From Thermoleophilaceae bacterium (GTDB lineage: Bacteria; Actinomycetota; Thermoleophilia; Solirubrobacterales; Thermoleophilaceae), in contig JACVRW010000024.1 in the NCBI GenBank assembly GCA_014534235.1, forward strand, positions 1 through 33,265: a stretch of 33,265 nt of DNA. The letters run 5' to 3'. A program made the translations under genes and the position numbers. The notes below the pieces were generated by a model. It did not search any database. It saw nothing but the letters and a program-made list of their open reading frames with translations, and was not told the DNA's origin. This document shows positions 22,166-28,896 of this stretch, piece after piece; the first letter of the stretch is position 1, and each line of letters starts with the position of its first letter.

Positions 22166-23349
22166 TTTACTTTTTGAAGTATAGAGCGGCGCGCGGCCTC
22201 CTCCTCACGCTCGCGCTCCCAGCGCGACACCGTCTTCCGCAGCTGGAAGAAGGCGACGATGCCCGGGGGGATCGGCAGCCAGAAGGCGATGATCCGGTAC
22301 GTCAAGACCGCAGGGAACACGATCGCACTGGGGACGTCGAACAGGACGAATGCCCCGATCATCCCCGCGTCCACGGATCCCACACCACCGGCCGGAGAGG
22401 GGATCAGGTTGGCGGCCATCCCTACGAAGAAGCCTTGGACGAGGACGCCGACGGAGACGTCTCCACCGAAGGCCTCGAAGCTCGCCCAGAGCACGCCGAT
22501 GTTGGCCGCCCAGAAGCCGACGGCGCCGCCCACCGCCAGCGCGCCGCGCCGCGGGCTCCCGATGTACGCGATCGCCGTCCGCACGCCGCTCGCGATCGTG
22601 GCCGGGCCCTTGGCGAGCCGCGTCAGGTAGCGGGTGTGGCGGTAACCGGCTCCGAAGCGCTGGATTCGCCGCTCCATGTCGTTCGGGATCAGGGCGATCA
22701 GCAGGAAGACGCCGATCACCGCCGCGGCGAGCACCGCGGGGACGATCGTGCCGGCCAGCGGCGCGCTGCCCGGCAGCACGCCCGTGCGCAGGAGGATCCC
22801 GAAGACGATCAGCGTGGCGAGGTAGACGAAGTACGTCATGACGAGGAAGGCGACCATCCGGCAGCCCGCGCGGCGGCGAAGCATTCCGGCCTTGCGCAGG
22901 GCCCAGTACGTGAGCACGATGCCGCCCGCGCCGGCCGCCGAGAAGATGCGCGTCGCGGCAAGGCCCGCCATCGTTATCTGGTAGGAGGCGCGCACGTCCA
23001 GGCGGCGACTCACCTCGTCCTCGATCCTGCCGGATAGGACGCCCCTGAACAGCGCGACGTAGGCGGCGAACGCGCCGACGTCCAGGGCGATCGCGATCAA
23101 TATCCAGTACCAGACCGCGTTCCCCAGGTTGTCGACCGCCTCGTCGGTGCCGACGATCGTCGGGAAGAGCACGTAGATGGCGACCACGACGAGCGCGATC
23201 ACGGTGGCGCCCACGAGCAGCCTGCGCCGATCCTGGAGCAGCGCCTGGAAGCGGCTTACCTCGAGCTCTTCCTCAGCGCCCTCTTCCTCCTCCTCGACGT
23301 CGTCGAGCTGGGGCTCCTCGTACCGCAGGCGGCGCTGGTCCGCCCCCAT
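22162..23349 (-). CDS. LPG synthase TM / UPF0104 family membrane protein
   Basis: A 395-residue polytopic membrane protein. An acidic, cytoplasmic N-terminus (EEEEEGAEEELEV near 19-31) precedes about eight hydrophobic helices. FSAAGAGGIVLTYWALRKAGM and the C-terminal IPSPAGGVGSVDAGMIGAFV match the conserved glycine-rich blocks of the lysylphosphatidylglycerol-synthase transmembrane/YbhN (UPF0104) family, whose MprF relatives flip lipids. No synthase or tRNA-dependent domain is attached, so a flippase-like or lipid-binding role is the most likely guess. The ATG at 23349 is chosen because its A is also the last base of the upstream PAP2 stop (TGATG); the longer open frame is antisense sequence. 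Both gene ends overlap neighbours, so PAP2, this gene and trxB form one operon. Confidence 0.85.
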   Translation of the reverse strand: MGADQRRLRYEEPQLDDVEEEEEGAEEELEVSRFQALLQDRRRLLVGATVIALVVVAIYVLFPTIVGTDEAVDNLGNAVWYWILIAIALDVGAFAAYVALFRGVLSGRIEDEVSRRLDVRASYQITMAGLAATRIFSAAGAGGIVLTYWALRKAGMLRRRAGCRMVAFLVMTYFVYLATLIVFGILLRTGVLPGSAPLAGTIVPAVLAAAVIGVFLLIALIPNDMERRIQRFGAGYRHTRYLTRLAKGPATIASGVRTAIAYIGSPRRGALAVGGAVGFWAANIGVLWASFEAFGGDVSVGVLVQGFFVGMAANLIPSPAGGVGSVDAGMIGAFVLFDVPSAIVFPAVLTYRIIAFWLPIPPGIVAFFQLRKTVSRWEREREEEAARRSILQKVK

Positions 23350-24263
23350 CAGCCGGCCCGCGGCTCGAGCCGACGAATCGCACCCGCCACCAGGCGGGCC
23401 GCGGGCTCCATCGCGGGTGCCCCCCGCCAGATCGCCTCCGCCAGCGCGAGGCCGGCCACCAGGTCGACCACGTAGTGCTCGCCCAGATACACGAGACCGA
23501 AGCCGAGCGCCAGCGCATACGCCCATCCGAGCGCGCCGTGGCGACGCCCGACCTGCGATAGGACGCGGGCCGCCATGATCGACGTGCCGAAGTGAAGTGA
23601 GGGCATTGCGGCGAACGGGTTCCCTTCAAGGGAATGGTAAAGCGGACGCCAGAGACGTCCCCAGGCACGCTCGCCGGCCTCCGCCATGATGCGGCGGACC
23701 GGCGGCATGTTGCCGTTCCGCGCGGCCCACCAGGGCGGCGCAGTCGGTACGAGCCAGTAGATCATGCAGCCGAGGTCGAAGCACGCGGACATCAGCACGG
23801 CGGAGCGCGGGTAGTGCCGGCGGTGCCGGAGGAGGATGTAGACGAGCGTCCCGTGCGGCACGGCGAACCAGCTCCAGTGGACGGCCGACAGGGCGTAATC
23901 CAGGATCCCGACATGTCCCTCTCGGCCGAGCGCGTGCTGCAGCCGGGTCGTCGGGCAATCCCCGAGCCCGAGCGCGCGGTCCCAGCGGATCGGGTAGTCG
24001 ATCCGGAGCCGCTCGAACAGCACCTCGGCGTCGTCGTCGGGCATGTCGTAGTGCGCGAAGTAGGCCCACATCTGCACTGCGTAGATGCCCACGTCCCTGA
24101 GCGGCGTGCGGGGCGCGGCGAGCGCGAGCGCGGCGGGGGCCGGCCACGTCAGCGCCGACACCACCGGCACCGGGAGCTTCAGGCGATGCCGAACGAGCGG
24201 CGTGGCGAGTCCGACCGCCACCGCGCCCCACGCCAGCAGGCGGAGGGCGCGGGTGCTTCGCAA
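23349..24263 (-). CDS. PAP2-family membrane enzyme (Aur1/IPC-synthase-like)
   Basis: A 304-residue integral membrane protein of the PAP2_3 type. Conserved blocks: VPTAPPWWAARNG (172-184), MPSLHFGTS (220-228) with His224, and LGEHYVVDLVAG (260-271) with His263 and Asp267. These match the C2 and C3 motifs of acid-phosphatase-like phosphotransferases such as inositol phosphorylceramide synthase and bacterial relatives. It probably transfers or removes a phosphate or phospho-head group of a membrane lipid on the outer face; the substrate is not known. The start is TTG 24263; an inverted repeat lies right before it. Its stop overlaps the ATG of the UPF0104 gene, which supports a joint lipid function. 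Confidence 0.85.
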   Translation of the reverse strand: MRSTRALRLLAWGAVAVGLATPLVRHRLKLPVPVVSALTWPAPAALALAAPRTPLRDVGIYAVQMWAYFAHYDMPDDDAEVLFERLRIDYPIRWDRALGLGDCPTTRLQHALGREGHVGILDYALSAVHWSWFAVPHGTLVYILLRHRRHYPRSAVLMSACFDLGCMIYWLVPTAPPWWAARNGNMPPVRRIMAEAGERAWGRLWRPLYHSLEGNPFAAMPSLHFGTSIMAARVLSQVGRRHGALGWAYALALGFGLVYLGEHYVVDLVAGLALAEAIWRGAPAMEPAARLVAGAIRRLEPRAG

Positions 24264-24292
24264 GGCCGAGCAGCATAACCCGCGCCTCGGCC
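24264..24292 (-). promoter_or_regulatory. Inverted repeat before the PAP2 start
   Basis: GGCCGAG (24264-24270) and CTCGGCC (24286-24292) are perfect 7-base arms separated by 15 bases, directly before the TTG start and inside the 94-base gap after the R2lox-fusion gene. It could be a leader hairpin or an operator. No promoter hexamers are recognisable in the gap. Confidence 0.3.
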
Positions 24293-24357
24293 ACCGCGCC
24301 CCGCAAGCCGGTGCGCGGGACCCGCCTGCCGCGCGACCCCGCCGGCGCGGCGGCCGC

Positions 24358-26106
24358 TCACCGCGCCGGCTGCGGCGTCGGCTCCTCGATTGGACCGGGC
24401 ATGAGCTCCTCCGCCGGCGGGATCTCGATCCCCAGCACCCTCATTCGCCGCTTCAGCGTGCGATACGCAAGGCCGTAGATCTGACGCGAGCTGTAGCCGT
24501 AGGACACGTAGTCGGACGGATCCTGGACGTAGGGCGGGGCGAAGACGTACGCCGCGCGCCGGGCCAGGTCCGTCACGACCCGCTCCACCGTGTGGCGGTG
24601 GCGGGCGTCCTCGGCGATCGCGTCACGGAGGAAGCGGACCCCGAAGGCGACGTGGCGGTGCTCGTCGCGCTCGACGAGGCCGAAGCCCTCGCAGAACCCC
24701 GGATACAGGGAGTGCTCGAGCATGTACTCGCGGATCAGGGTCTGGCCGGTCACCGCCAGGAACCCCTCGATCACGAGGTGGTAGGTCGCGATCCCCTCCA
24801 CGAACAGGCCAAGGTCGTCGGGCCGCGCCTTGATCCGTCGCGCGACGTCGCGGAGGCCGTCGTCGAACACCTCCCGCCACGGCGGCAGCAGGATCTGCTC
24901 GACCTCGCTCATCCGGCCACGGATGTCGTCGGCGGACAGGCACATCACCTCGGCCCCGAAGCGGTCGAAGAAGGCGGCGTGACGGGCCTCATCGACGAGC
25001 TGGGTTGCGAGGAAGAGCTCGATCTCTCCGCTCGGCGCGGCCGGGAGGAACGGCGCCAGGTCGGCCGTCACCCGCTCCTCGCCGACGAAGAACGAGCCGA
25101 GGGTCCAGATCGTGCTCTCCTGTGCCTCGCGCGGGGTCGTCACCCACTGCTCGCGGTCCACCGCGAAGTCGATTTCCTGGACCTTCCAGTTCTCGCGCTC
25201 CCAGAGCGCATAGAGCTGGCGGTAGTCGAGCAGCGCGCGGCCGTCTCGCGCGGCCTCCCGCTCGTGCCCGGGATCGCCCTGGCCCTGCCCGGCGCCGTCG
25301 GCGGCGTAGAGCCCGGCCCGCCAAGCCTGCAGCCGGCGCTGCGCCTCCTCCCGCCTGAGCTCGGCCTCGTCGCCGCCCTGCGAGCGGTCGATCCAGCGCC
25401 CGAGCACCGTGATCGGGTGGATCTGTCCCTCGATCGTCGTCAGCTGCGACTGCATCGCCCGGATGGGCGTGACCTCGCCGGCGGCCATGCGCTGGTACGC
25501 CTCGAACGACACGCGGGCGGTGCCGACGACCTCGCGGTCCTGGGGCGGCTGATGCGTCACCGCGAGTCGCTCGCCGTCGCGCGCCTGTATGTACCAATCG
25601 CCGCCGCCGTGCCCGGTCACCTGGTAGCGGACGGTGAAGTCGTGGCCGCGGGTCCATTCGGGCTCGACCAGGTAGGGCAGGATGCGGAAGAGGACGTCCG
25701 GGTCGAGCGTCCCGCCCGCGCCGACGATGTCGCCCAGCGCCACGCCGGTGGCGGACATCCGGCGCAACCGCAGCGCGTGGCGACGCTTGCCGCGGATGCG
25801 GAGGCGCCCGCGGAGGATCAGCCGGACCGGCCCGGAGTGCCCGGTGGCCAGGTCGACGAGCGTCCGCGGATCGGTGTGGAGCCTGAAGTCGGCGCCTCCG
25901 CGACCTCCGGCCTCCTCGACCCGCGCCCGGCCATCCAGTATCGCGACCCGCCTCGGCTCGAGCCGGTCGACGTCGATGTCAAAGCTGAGCGGGCCGCGGA
26001 TGTGTCCCGCCGCCGCCGGCAGCGTCATCAAGATCAGCCGAGCCGCCAGCTCGGGTTCGTGCGCCGCGATCCGCTCGAGCGCCGCGGCCTGACGGTCGGC
26101 GTCCAT
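24358..26106 (-). CDS. SCP2-like domains fused to an R2lox-like di-metal oxidase
   Basis: A 582-residue fusion. Residues about 10-125 and 140-240 look like two SCP2 sterol-carrier modules: each has the late pattern of D-P-x-x-x-x-x-L-A-T-G or FEAYQRMAAGEVTPIRAMQSQ, with GRLRIRG as the SCP2 G-x-L-x-x-x-G strand. Residues about 295-530 are a ferritin-like ribonucleotide-reductase R2 fold. Metal ligands are Glu343 (FFVGEERV), Glu373 and His376 (VDEARH), Glu447 (VIEG), Glu482 and His485 (RDEHRH). Val346 and Tyr442 sit where Val71 and Tyr162 of M. tuberculosis R2lox make their ether cross-link. R2lox binds a long-chain fatty acid near a Mn/Fe centre; the SCP2 modules could deliver the lipid. ATG 26106 begins 5 bases after the MBL gene stop. 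Function unknown; the fold assignments are strong. Confidence 0.88.
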   Translation of the reverse strand: MDADRQAAALERIAAHEPELAARLILMTLPAAAGHIRGPLSFDIDVDRLEPRRVAILDGRARVEEAGGRGGADFRLHTDPRTLVDLATGHSGPVRLILRGRLRIRGKRRHALRLRRMSATGVALGDIVGAGGTLDPDVLFRILPYLVEPEWTRGHDFTVRYQVTGHGGGDWYIQARDGERLAVTHQPPQDREVVGTARVSFEAYQRMAAGEVTPIRAMQSQLTTIEGQIHPITVLGRWIDRSQGGDEAELRREEAQRRLQAWRAGLYAADGAGQGQGDPGHEREAARDGRALLDYRQLYALWERENWKVQEIDFAVDREQWVTTPREAQESTIWTLGSFFVGEERVTADLAPFLPAAPSGEIELFLATQLVDEARHAAFFDRFGAEVMCLSADDIRGRMSEVEQILLPPWREVFDDGLRDVARRIKARPDDLGLFVEGIATYHLVIEGFLAVTGQTLIREYMLEHSLYPGFCEGFGLVERDEHRHVAFGVRFLRDAIAEDARHRHTVERVVTDLARRAAYVFAPPYVQDPSDYVSYGYSSRQIYGLAYRTLKRRMRVLGIEIPPAEELMPGPIEEPTPQPAR

Positions 26107-26111
26107 CCCGG

Positions 26112-26762
26112 TCACTCCCGCTTGGTCATGATCCGCACCTCGACCGGCGCCCGCTCGGCGAAGACGCGGGCGTCCTCCTCGGTGCCGATGTGCTCCCCCC
26201 AGTGCATCGGCACGGCCACGCGGGGCTGAATGCGCCGGGCCGCCTCGGCGGCCTCCTGGGCGGTCATGACGTAGACACCACTCACGGGAAGCAATGCGAC
26301 GTCGACACCCGTGACACCGTCCATCTCGGGGATGACGTCGGTGTCGCCGGAATGGTAGAGCCGCTCCCCGCGGACGGTCAGCTCGTATCCGACCCACCCG
26401 GCCTCTCGCGGGTGGAACGGGTTGCCCTCGCCGTCGCGCTTCGAGGTGTTGTAGGCGGCCACGGCACTGACGTGCAGGCCCCGCACGAGCTCGTCCTCGA
26501 GCGTCTCCCCCGGAGCGATCGAATGGACCTGTCCGCTCACCCGCTCGGCGACGGCGGCGGGGCCCACGAGCCGGGTGCCGCTCGCCGACAGGCGCTCGAG
26601 GTCCTGCGGCGAGAAGTGGTCGTAGTGCCCGTGCGTGATGAGGATCAGATCCGCGGGCGGCGAGTCCGGGCTCACGCGGTAGGGATCGATGTAAACCACG
26701 GCCCTCCCCACCCGGATCCGAAAGCCCGAGTGGCCGAGCCACTCGAGCGAATCCAGCAGCAT
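26112..26762 (-). CDS. MBL-fold metal-dependent hydrolase (UlaG-like)
   Basis: A 216-residue metallo-beta-lactamase-fold protein of the short UlaG/YtnP-like type. The metal motif T-H-G-H-Y-D-H is at 43-49 (His44, His46, Asp48, His49); further ligands are in LYHSGDTDVIPEM and PMHWGEHIGT. The opening SLEWLGHSGFRIRVGRAVVYIDPY is typical of the branch. It is a hydrolase of unknown substrate; lactones and phosphodiesters are common in the family. It is the first gene of a minus-strand run, and its stop is 5 bases from the SCP2/R2lox start, so co-transcription is likely and its substrate may relate to the lipid product of that oxidase (inference). Confidence 0.88.
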   Translation of the reverse strand: MLLDSLEWLGHSGFRIRVGRAVVYIDPYRVSPDSPPADLILITHGHYDHFSPQDLERLSASGTRLVGPAAVAERVSGQVHSIAPGETLEDELVRGLHVSAVAAYNTSKRDGEGNPFHPREAGWVGYELTVRGERLYHSGDTDVIPEMDGVTGVDVALLPVSGVYVMTAQEAAEAARRIQPRVAVPMHWGEHIGTEEDARVFAERAPVEVRIMTKRE

Positions 26763-26787
26763 GCGGCCCAGGATATGACGGGTCGGC

Positions 26788-27033
26788 TTACGCGGCGCGG
26801 GTCACGACGCGACGCGCCGAGTCCCGGCGGGCCAGCGACACGAGCTCCGCCTCCGGCGAGTCGAGGCAGCGGCGTGCCTCGCCGAGGAGCATGTCGCCCG
26901 CCGACGCGGATGAGCGGGACAACAGCTCGGCGGTGGCTTCGGCCAGAGCGAAGAGCGCGTCGCGCTGCGCGACGGCCCGATCGAGCTCGGACCCGGCGGT
27001 GACTCGGTGCGCCTGTGACCTCGGATTCCCCAT
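26788..27033 (-). CDS. Small hypothetical protein
   Basis: Eighty-one residues, largely helical and Ala/Arg/Glu-rich: ELDRAVAQRDALFALAEATAELLSRS, then LLGEARRCLDSPEAELVSLARRD. No family recognised and no signal peptide or membrane helix. The start is supported by AAGGGGAG about 8 bases before the ATG at 27033. It lies 25 bases upstream of the MBL-fold gene on the same strand and may be the first gene of that operon. The product could be a small regulator or antitoxin-like helical protein, but this is not supported by any motif. Confidence 0.58.
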   Translation of the reverse strand: MGNPRSQAHRVTAGSELDRAVAQRDALFALAEATAELLSRSSASAGDMLLGEARRCLDSPEAELVSLARRDSARRVVTRAA

Positions 27034-27109
27034 TCTCAGGCTCCCCTTCTCGTGGGATTCCTTTGTACCCCCTGGTTCGGACGGCAGGGCTGGCCTCGGA
27101 GAGCATCGC

Positions 27110-27217
27110 CTCGTCCCGGGGCAACCGGCGCTCCTGCTCGGCTACGGCCGCATCGCCGAGGCGGCGATCGAGCCCGGGGTCCCGGAGCTCGCGGTGGCTG
27201 TAGGCTCGCGGCCGTGA
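27110..27217 (+). pseudogene. 3' remnant of a MocR/GntR-type PLP regulator
   Basis: The plus frame reads HRLVPGQPALLLGYGRI then AEAAIEPGVPELAVAV and a TGA. This is the C-terminal end of MocR-type GntR/aminotransferase regulators (the L-L-L-G-Y/F-x-x-x-x-E-x-x-I-x-x-G-V block that closes the aminotransferase fold). The remaining 400 or more residues are missing; further upstream the frame is antisense to the small hypothetical gene. The TGA at 27215-27217 overlaps the GTG start of the enoyl-CoA hydratase, the pattern of a former coupled operon. Most likely a truncated gene whose 5' part was deleted or replaced. Confidence 0.6.
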
Positions 27218-28005
27218 GCTACGACACCGTCATCTGGGAGCAGGCCGGCGCGGTGGGGCGGGTCACGCTCAACCGTCCCGAGACGCTCAACGCCTGGACG
27301 GCCGACCTCGGGCGCGACCTGAAGCGGGCGATCACGGTCGACGCGGCCGATCCCTCGGTGCGCGCCGTGCTCGTCACGGGGGCCGGCCGCGGCTTCTCGT
27401 CGGGCGCCGATCTGCGGGAAGGCTTTCACCCGGCGGACGACGGGCTGCCCGACGTGCGCAAAGAGCTCCACCAGCTCTACCACCCGATCATCGTGGGCGT
27501 GCGCCGGCTCGAAAAGCCGGTCGTCGCCGCGGTGAACGGTCCTGCGGTCGGGATCGGCGCCTCACTGGCGTTCGCCTGCGATCTCCTCCTCGCCGCCGAG
27601 TCGGCGTTCTTCGGGCTCGCCTTCGTGAACATCGGCCTCATGCCGGACGGTGGCTCCACGCTGTTCGTGCCGGCCGCCGTCGGCAAGGCGCGGGCGTTCC
27701 AGATGGCTCTCCTCGGCGAGCGGGTCCCGGCGCGGCAGGCGCTCGAGTGGGGCCTCGTCAACCAGGTCGTGCCGGACGACCGCCTGACGGACGAGGCGGG
27801 GAGCTTGGCCGAGCGGCTGGCGGGCGGCCCCACCCGCTCGTACGCCTCATCGAAGAAGGCGCTGGGCAGAATGCTCTACCCGGAGCTCGAGGCCCAGCTC
27901 GACCTCGAGGCCGAGCTCCAGCATGCGCTCGCGCGCACGCGCGACTTCCAAGAGGGCGTGGCGGCGTTCGTGGAGAAGCGCGAGCCGTCGTTCCAGGGGG
28001 CGTGA
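27214..28005 (+). CDS. Enoyl-CoA hydratase/isomerase family protein
   Basis: A 263-residue crotonase. GRVTLNRPETLNAWT opens the fold, GRGFSSGADLREG is the oxyanion-hole segment, and VNIGLMPDGGSTLFVPAAVG carries Asp in place of the second catalytic Glu, as in PaaG-type (epoxyphenylacetyl-CoA) isomerases and other atypical crotonases. The C-terminal AFVEKREPSFQG is standard. It could be a 2-enoyl-CoA hydratase or isomerase in fatty-acid or aromatic degradation; the Asp suggests isomerase-type chemistry, but the substrate is unknown. GTG 27214 overlaps the TGA of the MocR remnant. The gene is followed by a strong hairpin. Confidence 0.92.
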   Translation: MSYDTVIWEQAGAVGRVTLNRPETLNAWTADLGRDLKRAITVDAADPSVRAVLVTGAGRGFSSGADLREGFHPADDGLPDVRKELHQLYHPIIVGVRRLEKPVVAAVNGPAVGIGASLAFACDLLLAAESAFFGLAFVNIGLMPDGGSTLFVPAAVGKARAFQMALLGERVPARQALEWGLVNQVVPDDRLTDEAGSLAERLAGGPTRSYASSKKALGRMLYPELEAQLDLEAELQHALARTRDFQEGVAAFVEKREPSFQGA

Positions 28006-28081
28006 GGGGGCCTGCGGGCTCGGGCCGGGCTTGGGCTGGGTGAGGGTGAGGGAGGCGGCCGGCGGCGCCGGCGTTCGCGGT

Positions 28082-28106
28082 GCTCCGCGAGTCGCACTCG
28101 CGGAGC
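28082..28106 (+). terminator. Perfect 11-bp hairpin after enoyl-CoA hydratase
   Basis: GCTCCGCGAGT (28082-28092), loop CGC, ACTCGCGGAGC (28096-28106) form a perfect 11-bp stem with a tight 3-base loop in the 147-base gap before the HAD gene. Most likely a transcription terminator without a T-tract, as is common in high-GC actinobacteria; an attenuator for the next gene is the alternative. Confidence 0.6.
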
Positions 28107-28152
28107 GGTGGCGCCGAGGTGTGGAGGCCGCCTCAGCGGGAAGAGAAGAGAC

Positions 28153-28896
28153 ATGTTGGACCTCCCCGAGCGCATCACCGCGTGCCTGTTCGACCTCGAT
28201 GGGGTGCTCACGAAGACGGCCGAGGTCCACGCCCGGGCGTGGAAGCAGATGTTCGACGACTTCCTGAGGGAGTGGGCCGAGCGGACTGGCACCCCGTTCG
28301 AGCCGTTCGACCGCCCCACCGACTACGACGAGTACGTCGACGGCCTGCCTCGCCTCGACGGCGTGCGCTCATTCCTCGCGTCGCGCCGAATCGAGCTGCC
28401 GATGGGCTCGCCCAGCGACCCGCCCGAGATGGAGACCGTGCACGCGCTCGGCACGCGCAAGAACAACCTAGTGCTCGAAATGATCCGTGAGGAGGGGGTC
28501 GAGCCGTACGAGGGGTCGGTTCGCTTCGCCGAGAAGGCGCGGGATCAGGGGCTCCGGCGGGCGGTCGTCTCGTCGAGCACCAACTGCCAGGACGTGCTCG
28601 TCGCCGCGGGGATCGATCACCTCTTCGAGGCCCGCGTCGACGGCGTCGTCGCCGAGCGCGAGGGGCTCGCCGGCAAGCCCGCGCCCGACACCTACCTGGC
28701 CGGCGCGCGCATGGTCGACGCCGAGGCGTCGGAGGCCGCGGTGTTCGAGGACGCGCAGGCGGGCGTCGAGGCGGGGCGGGCCGGGCACTTCGGGTGGGTG
28801 GTCGGGGTCGATCGCACCGGGCAGGCCGAGGCGCTCAAGCGCCGCGGCGCCGACGTCGTCGTGCAGGACCTCGAGGAGCTGCTGGAGCGCAAGTGA
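28153..28896 (+). CDS. Beta-phosphoglucomutase family HAD hydrolase
   Basis: A 247-residue HAD protein. ITACLFDLDGVLTKTAEVHARAWK begins with the nucleophile Asp14 and acid/base Asp16 (D-L-D-G-V-L-T); VVSSSTN is motif II, GKPAPDTYL motif III with the Lys, and AVFEDAQAGVEAGRAG motif IV. This is the beta-PGM branch, which converts beta-glucose-1-phosphate to glucose-6-phosphate. ATG 28153 is preceded by a purine-rich GGAAGAGAAGAG. Its TGA overlaps the GTG of the GH65 gene (GTGA), which makes a disaccharide phosphorylase plus beta-PGM module like M. tuberculosis Rv3400-Rv3401. Confidence 0.93.
   Translation: MLDLPERITACLFDLDGVLTKTAEVHARAWKQMFDDFLREWAERTGTPFEPFDRPTDYDEYVDGLPRLDGVRSFLASRRIELPMGSPSDPPEMETVHALGTRKNNLVLEMIREEGVEPYEGSVRFAEKARDQGLRRAVVSSSTNCQDVLVAAGIDHLFEARVDGVVAEREGLAGKPAPDTYLAGARMVDAEASEAAVFEDAQAGVEAGRAGHFGWVVGVDRTGQAEALKRRGADVVVQDLEELLERK

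Noticed and set aside
24085-26229. 714-residue plus-strand gene
   Set aside because: Antisense to the SCP2/R2lox gene, low-complexity composition and no recognisable domain.
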